5,800 nt of DNA from an uncultured Devosia sp. (GTDB taxonomy: Bacteria > Pseudomonadota > Alphaproteobacteria > Rhizobiales > Devosiaceae). The stretch is taken from positions 1 through 5,800 of the forward strand of contig CAMLKN010000150.1 in assembly GCA_946480655.1 (NCBI GenBank). The letters run 5' to 3'. Numbering within the stretch: position 1 is the stretch's first letter; the number at the start of each line of letters is the position of its first letter. The notes under the pieces are model-generated. The model saw only the letters and a list, made by a program, of their open reading frames with translations, had not been told where the DNA came from and did no database searches. The position numbers and the translations under genes are program-made. Of this stretch, positions 1 through 4,195 are shown piece by piece.

Positions 1-1497
1 CCCAAGGGCTCTTCGCGCATGCTGCAGCGCATCGGCCGCGCCAATCACCGGCTCGATGAACCCTCGCGTGCCCTGCTGGTGCCCTCCAATCGTTTCGAAG
101 TGCTCGAATGCGAGGCGGCGGTCGAGGCCGTGGCCGAGGGCCATCAGGACAGCGAAGACCCGCTGCCCGGCGGCTATGACGTGCTGGCCCAGCATATGCT
201 CGGCATGGCCTGCGCCGACGCCTTTCTGGCCGACGACCTCTATGCCGAAATCCTTCGCGCCTGGCCCTATCGTGACCTCACCCGCGACAAGTTCGATAAG
301 GTACTCGATTTCGTCGCCACCGGCGGCTACGCGCTGCGCGCCTACGAACGCTACGCGCGTCTCAAGCAGACCGCCGATGGCAAATGGCGCATCGCCAATC
401 CTGCCGTCGCCCAGCAATACCGGCTCAACATCGGCACCATCATCGAAGAGCCCATGGTCCGCGTGCGGCTGGTGCGGGCGCGCGGCCTCAAGCAGGGGCG
501 CACCACCGGCCCCATCGGCGCGGGCGGCCGCGTGCTGGGCGAGATGGAGGAGTATTTCTTCGGCACGCTGTCACTGGGCGACACCTTCATGTTCGGCGGC
601 GAAATCGTCGCTTTCGAGGGTATGAAGGACAATGAGGCTTTCGTCTCCCGCGCCTTTGCCAGCAATCCGAAAATCCCATCCTATATGGGCGGCAAGTTCC
701 CGCTCTCGACTTACCTCGCCGAGCGCGTGCGCCGCATCATGGACACCCCCGGCGACTGGCACAAATTGCCCGACCAGGTCAGCGACTGGCTCCGCCTGCA
801 GCGCGATCTCTCCGTCCTGCCGCGCCGCGACAGCCTGCTGGTCGAAACCTTTCCACGCGGAACGCAGCATTTCATGGTCTGCTATCCCTTCGAGGGACGG
901 TTGGCACACCAGACCCTGGGCATGCTTCTCACCCGCCGGCTCGAACGCATGCGGGCAAGGCCGCTGGGCTTCGTCGCGAGCGAGTATGCCCTGGCCATCT
1001 GGGGACTGGGTGACCTCTCGGCCCTCATCCGCACCAATCGTCTTTCGCTCGACGAGCTCTTTGCCGAGGACATGCTGGGCGACGATCTCGAGGCCTGGCT
1101 GGACGAGAGCGCGCTGATGAAGCGCACTTTCCGCAACTGCGCCATCATTGCCGGGCTGATCGAGCGCCGCCATCCCGGCAAGGAAAAGACCGGGCGGCAG
1201 ATCACCATGAGCTCGGACATCATCTACGACGTGCTCTACCAGCACGAGCCCGACCATATCCTCATCGAAGCCACGCGCCGCGACGCCGCGCGCGGCCTGC
1301 TCGACATCGAGCGCCTGGGTCATATGCTCAGCCGCATCCGCCACCACATCGTCCACAAGCCCCTGCACCAGATTTCTCCGCTCGCCGTACCGGTCATGCT
1401 CGACATCGGCAAGGAACCGATTTTCGGCGAAGCGCGGGAATCAGCTATGGCTGATGCAGCCGAGGAGCTTCTCAGGGAAGCTGTGGGCGAACGCTGA
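1..1497 (+). CDS. Ligase-associated DNA damage response DEXH-box helicase (Lhr-like), C-terminal part, 5' end outside window
   Basis: This is the C-terminal 498 residues of an Lhr-type superfamily 2 helicase, of the kind that travels with a bacterial ATP-dependent DNA ligase, an exonuclease and PdeM in a DNA-damage cluster. The frame is open from base 1. The ATG at 19 is not the start, because helicase motif VI (QRIGRA, visible residues 9-14) straddles it. After motif VI come a winged-helix region (about residues 57-125), the family signature YRLNIGTI (about 140-147), a GRVLGEMEEYF segment (about 176-186) and the Lhr/DEAD-associated C-terminal domain (about 280-470). Lhr-core proteins of this class are roughly 800 residues, so about 300 residues, including the Walker A and DEXH motifs, should lie to the left. 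The known family role is ATP-driven 3'-5' translocation and unwinding on DNA or RNA:DNA substrates in the cytoplasm. The ligase association is inferred from the sequence type and from the adjacent pdeM. It ends with TGA and shows no frameshift. Confidence 0.93.
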   Translation, partial: PKGSSRMLQRIGRANHRLDEPSRALLVPSNRFEVLECEAAVEAVAEGHQDSEDPLPGGYDVLAQHMLGMACADAFLADDLYAEILRAWPYRDLTRDKFDKVLDFVATGGYALRAYERYARLKQTADGKWRIANPAVAQQYRLNIGTIIEEPMVRVRLVRARGLKQGRTTGPIGAGGRVLGEMEEYFFGTLSLGDTFMFGGEIVAFEGMKDNEAFVSRAFASNPKIPSYMGGKFPLSTYLAERVRRIMDTPGDWHKLPDQVSDWLRLQRDLSVLPRRDSLLVETFPRGTQHFMVCYPFEGRLAHQTLGMLLTRRLERMRARPLGFVASEYALAIWGLGDLSALIRTNRLSLDELFAEDMLGDDLEAWLDESALMKRTFRNCAIIAGLIERRHPGKEKTGRQITMSSDIIYDVLYQHEPDHILIEATRRDAARGLLDIERLGHMLSRIRHHIVHKPLHQISPLAVPVMLDIGKEPIFGEARESAMADAAEELLREAVGER

Positions 1498-1515
1498 GTA
1501 CCCAACCACCGCTCC

Positions 1516-1538
1516 GCCCTCGGGCTCGACCCGAGGGC
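1516..1538. repeat. Palindromic intergenic repeat, copy 1
   Basis: Perfect 9-bp inverted arms, GCCCTCGGG (1516-1524) and CCCGAGGGC (1530-1538), flank the 5-base loop CTCGA. It is the same element as copy 2 at 1581-1603 in the opposite orientation: 21 of 23 core positions agree once copy 2 is reverse-complemented, and both differences are in the loop. The flank after the core is also partly shared (a GCAA tetramer at the same distance). No T-run follows, so it is not a classical intrinsic terminator. It most resembles a dispersed REP-like palindromic unit, but its spread in the genome cannot be judged from this window. Confidence 0.8.
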
Positions 1539-1580
1539 CACTTGCAAAGCATGCCGGTGCTCTTGCGGTCGTTGCGAAAG

Positions 1581-1603
1581 GCCCTCGGGTCAGGCCCGAG
1601 GGC
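1581..1603. repeat. Palindromic intergenic repeat, copy 2 (inverted relative to copy 1)
   Basis: Arms GCCCTCGGG (1581-1589) and CCCGAGGGC (1595-1603) surround the loop TCAGG. Read on the minus strand, the loop becomes CCTGA, matching the CTCGA loop of copy 1 at three of five positions. With copy 1 it can form either two separate strong hairpins or one long stem closing a 42-base loop. It ends 37 bases before the pdeM start, so it would lie in the 5' leader of any transcript reading into pdeM. Confidence 0.8.
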
Positions 1604-1631
1604 GGTGCAGAAATGGTGGCTGTAGCGTGCC

Positions 1632-1638
1632 AAAGGGA
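1632..1638 (+). promoter_or_regulatory. Shine-Dalgarno-like site of pdeM, awkward spacing
   Basis: AAAGGGA lies only 2 bases before the ATG at 1641 and 14 bases before the next in-frame ATG at 1653. Neither spacing is ideal (about 5-9 is usual), so the true start is ambiguous between residues 1 and 5 of the predicted protein. No better purine-rich site is nearby. Confidence 0.45.
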
Positions 1639-1640
1639 CG

Positions 1641-2360
1641 ATGAAATCCTATATGAACAACGCCGCTCACTCTCTCCCCATTCCGGAAACCCAATTGCTC
1701 CGCTTTGCCGGCCACAATTTCGAGCCTCTGCCCTCAGGCGCGCTCTATTGGCGGGCCCGCGAAACCCTGCTGGTAGCAGACCTCCATTTCGAGAAGATGG
1801 CGAGCTTTGCCCGGCGCGGGCAGATGCTGCCGCCCTATGATACGGCCATGACGCTGACGCGGCTCGAAACCGACCTGCGGCGCACCGGGGCCACGCGCCT
1901 CATCGCCCTGGGCGACAGTTTTCATCGACCCGAAGCGGCCTCATGGCTCACGCCCGCCGACCGTATGCGGCTCGACGCGCTCACCGAGGCGGTGGAGTGC
2001 CTGTGGCTCTCCGGCAATCACGATCCGGCGCCTCACGCGATCGGCGGCACCTGCCTGCCGGACATCGAGCTCGAAGGCCTCCACTTCACGCACGAGCCGA
2101 AAAAGGGGCGGACCGGCCTGGTCGCGGGCCATCTCCACCCGGCGGCACGCATCGCCATGGAGGGCCGCGCAACCAGAAAACCGTGCTTCGTCCATGACAA
2201 TCGCCTGCTGATCCTGCCCGCCTATGGCAGTTCCACGGGCGCCCTCAATATCTTGTCGCAGGCCTTTTTCGGCCTCTTCCATTGGCCAGCGCTGGAAGTG
2301 GTCATGCTGGGGCGTGACCGCACCTATCCAGTGCCGGTCAAGCGGTTGGTGGTCGGATAG
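1641..2360 (+). CDS. pdeM: Ligase-associated DNA damage response endonuclease PdeM (metallophosphoesterase)
   Basis: This is a 239-residue calcineurin-like metallophosphoesterase, full length for the PdeM family that accompanies ligase-associated DNA repair genes. The metal-ligand blocks are all present in order: DLH (Asp47, His49), GD (Gly91-Asp92) followed by FH (94-95), GNHD (125-128), FTH (His151) and GHLH (163-166). The segment around ADLHFEK, ARRGQ and LPPYDT (about 46-67) is typical of this subfamily. It is a predicted cytoplasmic, metal-dependent phosphodiesterase acting on DNA, with substrate inferred from family and context. It lies 143 bp after the helicase on the same strand, so it is plausibly in the same operon, although two GC-rich palindromes intervene. 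The start could be Met1 (1641) or Met5 (1653), since the only Shine-Dalgarno-like site fits neither perfectly. The N-terminal 20 residues carry no catalytic motif, so this does not affect the assignment. Confidence 0.93.
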   Translation: MKSYMNNAAHSLPIPETQLLRFAGHNFEPLPSGALYWRARETLLVADLHFEKMASFARRGQMLPPYDTAMTLTRLETDLRRTGATRLIALGDSFHRPEAASWLTPADRMRLDALTEAVECLWLSGNHDPAPHAIGGTCLPDIELEGLHFTHEPKKGRTGLVAGHLHPAARIAMEGRATRKPCFVHDNRLLILPAYGSSTGALNILSQAFFGLFHWPALEVVMLGRDRTYPVPVKRLVVG

Positions 2361-2366
2361 GATCGG

Positions 2367-3128
2367 CTATCTGCGGAACAGCACACCGCCCAGCCAGCCG
2401 GTGACCAGCGCCAGGGCCACGCAGGCCAGGCCATAGAGGAGCGGCATCTGCACCGCAGAAAGCGCCAGGAAGCGTTCGAAGCCGATCTTGCGCACGGCAA
2501 AGCCGTCGGATTTGCGCGCGATGATCTCGCCATTCTTGAACACATAGGTCTGGGCAATATAGGGGCCGGGCGGGGCATTGCTCGGCAGCGTCAACTGCGC
2601 CTGATAAAAGGTCTCGGAGAGGAAACGCACGCCGGTCTCCTGCTCGCCGAACAGGCCCTCCTCGGTCATCAGCCGGATCAGTTCCCGGCCAAAAGTCAGC
2701 GTTTGCCACCAGCCGGCGGCATTGGGCGAAATGGCGTGGGATTCGGGCAGGATGAAATTGGTGGTCAGCGTATTCACATCGGTGATGTCGCGCAGCCTGG
2801 CGCTCGACAGCACATGGAAATAGCTCGGAAAGCCCTTGAACGCGACCTGCTCGGTATTGAGCCAGATGCCGAAATTGTTGGTCTTCTTGCGGGCCACGCG
2901 GTCCTGCGTAGGGCCCAGCACCACCACCACGATGTGAAACGGGCCCTCGACGAATTTCTGGGTCGCACCGGCATCGGGGGCGATCTCCCCGAAAAACGTC
3001 AGCCGTTCACCATCGAAGCTGGAGGTGATTTGCACCACTTCGTTCGACACACTGGAGAACAGCCGTTCGGCGCTGGCCGGCAGTGCCGTCGCGACAATCA
3101 GGGCGAGCGCGGCGAGGAGGCGGATCAT
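2367..3128 (-). CDS. TIGR02186 family protein (Alph_Pro_TM), secreted with a C-terminal membrane anchor
   Basis: This 253-residue protein is recognised as the alphaproteobacterial TIGR02186/Alph_Pro_TM family, whose molecular function is not established. Residues 1-20 form a signal peptide (Arg3, a Leu/Ala-rich core and an ASA cleavage box before Glu21). Residues about 21-215 make a periplasmic domain with a beta-rich start (VVQITSSFDG, LTFFGEI) and a VVVVLGP strand near 67-73. Residues about 227-250 are a hydrophobic helix ending in FRR, so the topology is periplasmic domain, one anchor and a very short cytoplasmic tail. Its ATG overlaps the TGA of the upstream exporter by 4 bp, which suggests translational coupling. 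A GGGGAG site (3138-3143) lies 9 bases before the ATG, inside exporter codons. The inferred role is an accessory subunit for the TSUP exporter. Its stop codon is 6 bp from that of the convergent pdeM. Confidence 0.9.
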   Translation of the reverse strand: MIRLLAALALIVATALPASAERLFSSVSNEVVQITSSFDGERLTFFGEIAPDAGATQKFVEGPFHIVVVVLGPTQDRVARKKTNNFGIWLNTEQVAFKGFPSYFHVLSSARLRDITDVNTLTTNFILPESHAISPNAAGWWQTLTFGRELIRLMTEEGLFGEQETGVRFLSETFYQAQLTLPSNAPPGPYIAQTYVFKNGEIIARKSDGFAVRKIGFERFLALSAVQMPLLYGLACVALALVTGWLGGVLFRR

Positions 3129-4051
3129 TGCGCCAGGCTCCCCACCGCCATCGAGTAGACGTCATTGGGGGTAAGCACGAGCGACAGGCCGAAGCGGATG
3201 GCGACGGCCAGGACCAGGAGGGCGAGAAGGCCGCGCAACTGTTCGCCGCGCAGGTGCTTGCCGGCGGCGGCGCCGAACTGGGCGCCGGCCACCCCGCCCA
3301 CCATCAGACAAAAGGCGAGGAGAATGTCGACGCTCTGGCTTTGCACGGCATGGAGGATGGTTGTGGCGGCCATCATCGCCACCACCTGCGCCAGCGACGT
3401 GCCGATGACGACATTGCCGGGCACGCGCAGCAGGTAGACCAGCGCCGGCACCATGATGAAGCCGCCGCCAATGCCCAGGAGCGAACCGACAAAGCCGATG
3501 AAGAGGCCGATGATCAGCACCGGCAGGACGCTGATATAGAGCCGGCTCTTCTTGAAGCGGACGCGCATGGGTAGGCCGTGGATCCAGCTGTGCTGGTTGG
3601 GCAGGCGCTCGCGCACCACCACGCCCTGGCGGCGCTTGAGCAGGGCCCGCACCGACTCCTGCAGCATCAGCACGCCGACAAAGCCGAGCAGCACCAAAAA
3701 GCCCAGGGCAATGACGAGGTCAAGCTGGCCGGCGTCCCGCAACAGGTCAAATGCGGCCACGCCGCCAAAGGCGCCCAGAATGCCGGACAGCACGAGGTAG
3801 AGCGCCAGATGCAGGTCGACGCCGCCACGGCGGTAGTGACTGAGGGCGCCGGACGTGGAGGCGGCCACCACCTGGCCGGTGACCGAGGCGACGGCTACGG
3901 CCGTCGGCACGCCCGAAAAGATCAGCAATGGGGTCAGAAGGAACCCGCCACCGACGCCGAACAGGCCGGACAAAAAGCCGACCGCCCCTCCGATCCCCAC
4001 GAGAAAGAAGAGGTTCACGGAAAGCTCGGCGATCGGCAGATAGATCTGCAA
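3125..4051 (-). CDS. Sulfite exporter TauE/SafE (TSUP) family permease
   Basis: This 308-residue polytopic inner-membrane protein shows the internal duplication of the TSUP family. The signature segment GFLSGLFGVGGGFLLTP (residues 25-41) recurs as GFVGSLLGIGGGFIMVP (186-202), each followed by a conserved hydrophobic block. The halves are joined by a basic, probably cytoplasmic loop (about 131-170). Around eight membrane helices are expected. Family members move sulfite, thiosulfate, sulfonates or other small organic anions, and the substrate here cannot be read from sequence. The start is TTG at 4051, the only usable start codon after the upstream in-frame stop at 4091-4093 that keeps the whole N-terminus (MQIYLPIAEL). 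An AGGA lies just 2 bases before it, which is tight. CTG at codon 5 and GTG at codon 12 are less likely alternatives. It is the first gene of a two-gene unit with the TIGR02186 gene. Confidence 0.92.
   Translation of the reverse strand: MQIYLPIAELSVNLFFLVGIGGAVGFLSGLFGVGGGFLLTPLLIFSGVPTAVAVASVTGQVVAASTSGALSHYRRGGVDLHLALYLVLSGILGAFGGVAAFDLLRDAGQLDLVIALGFLVLLGFVGVLMLQESVRALLKRRQGVVVRERLPNQHSWIHGLPMRVRFKKSRLYISVLPVLIIGLFIGFVGSLLGIGGGFIMVPALVYLLRVPGNVVIGTSLAQVVAMMAATTILHAVQSQSVDILLAFCLMVGGVAGAQFGAAAGKHLRGEQLRGLLALLVLAVAIRFGLSLVLTPNDVYSMAVGSLAQ
3138..3143 (-). promoter_or_regulatory. Shine-Dalgarno site of the TIGR02186 gene inside the exporter gene
   Basis: On the minus strand this reads GGGGAG, 9 bases before the ATG at 3128. 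It supports the ATG start that overlaps the exporter stop codon, and suggests the second gene can be initiated both de novo and by ribosomes terminating at the overlap. Confidence 0.6.
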
Positions 4052-4083
4052 GATCCTGGTGTCCCGTAAAAAGCGTCTTGGCG

Positions 4084-4103
4084 GGCCATCCTAAAGGATG
4101 GTC
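4084..4103 (-). promoter_or_regulatory. Hairpin in the putative exporter leader
   Basis: GGCCATCC (4084-4091) and GGATGGTC (4096-4103) form an 8-bp stem around the 4-base loop TAAA. As plus-strand RNA the stem is closed throughout with one G-U pair. As minus-strand RNA the same position becomes an A-C mismatch, leaving a 6-bp core stem. On the minus strand a run of five T (4068-4072) follows 11 bases later, too far for a standard intrinsic terminator, and the exporter TTG start is 32 bases past the hairpin. It could be a leader structure or a weak terminator; its function is unknown. Confidence 0.45.
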
Positions 4104-4121
4104 CGTCAACAAGAGGTAAGG

Positions 4122-4135
4122 CCGGCGGCCGCCGG
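4122..4135. repeat. 14-bp perfect palindrome CCGGCGGCCGCCGG
   Basis: This is a perfectly self-complementary GC-only 14-mer with no spacer, between the envelope-protein gene and the exporter. A spacerless dyad suits a dimeric DNA-binding protein better than an RNA hairpin, but in GC-rich DNA such a sequence may also arise by chance. No second copy was noticed in the window. Confidence 0.5.
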
Positions 4136-4153
4136 GAGTACTTTTATGATTTG

Positions 4154-4182
4154 GGCTTACGTCCGGCTTGTGACGGTGTCAA
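4154..4182 (-). promoter_or_regulatory. Weak candidate promoter for the exporter/TIGR02186 pair
   Basis: On the minus strand a TTGACA (4177-4182) matches the -35 consensus perfectly. At 17-bp spacing the hexamer TAAGCC (4154-4159) is a poor -10. Transcription would start about 95-100 bases before the exporter TTG start and would place the 14-bp palindrome and the hairpin in the leader. Only the -35 half is convincing. Confidence 0.25.
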
Positions 4183-4195
4183 ACCCGAATAGGTA

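Larger units (their letters stand above)
1498..1640. other. Helicase-pdeM intergenic gap with two facing palindromes
   Basis: This 143-bp gap has no credible gene. A reading frame crossing it from 1454 to 1840 runs out of frame through both neighbours and resembles no protein. The gap is dominated by two palindromes (1516-1538 and 1581-1603), described separately. No clear -35/-10 promoter was recognised, so pdeM is probably transcribed from upstream through the hairpins, though a local promoter cannot be excluded. Confidence 0.6.
4052..4195. other. Intergenic region between the envelope-protein gene and the exporter gene
   Basis: This 144-bp gap between two minus-strand genes has no credible ORF. 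It contains a hairpin (4084-4103), a 14-bp GC palindrome (4122-4135) and a TTGACA hexamer on the minus strand (4177-4182). The stretch 4141-4152 is noticeably AT-richer than its surroundings. No hairpin directly followed by a T-run was found after the stop codon at 4196, so an intrinsic terminator for the upstream gene is not evident. This gap is the likely place for the exporter promoter and leader. Confidence 0.6.

Noticed and set aside
56..625. 189-codon plus-strand frame overlapping the helicase
   Set aside because: It is an out-of-frame shadow with extreme Pro/Ser/Ala/Arg composition and no recognisable domain.
571..1368. Long 265-codon open frame antisense to the helicase gene
   Set aside because: It lies entirely opposite a well-supported conserved protein, its translation resembles no family, and long antisense frames are expected in GC-rich coding DNA.
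1516..1603. Paired palindromes considered as a CRISPR array or tandem repeat
   Set aside because: There are only two units, in inverted rather than direct orientation, with no further repeats or cas genes in view.
1454..1840. 128-codon plus-strand frame bridging the helicase end, the palindromes and the pdeM start
   Set aside because: It reads the palindromes and both neighbours out of frame. pdeM in the other frame has all its catalytic motifs, so this cannot be the real product.
2703..4069. Three consecutive plus-strand frames of 151-163 codons opposite the TIGR02186 and TSUP genes, rich in His, Gln, Asp and Arg
   Set aside because: Charged, His/Gln-rich translations are what the antisense of hydrophobic membrane-protein codons gives. 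No domain or initiation signal supports them.
4084..4103. Hairpin considered as the intrinsic terminator of the envelope-protein gene
   Set aside because: On the minus strand the stem has an A-C mismatch and the T-run lies 11 bases away rather than directly after it. It also sits about 90 bases past the stop codon.
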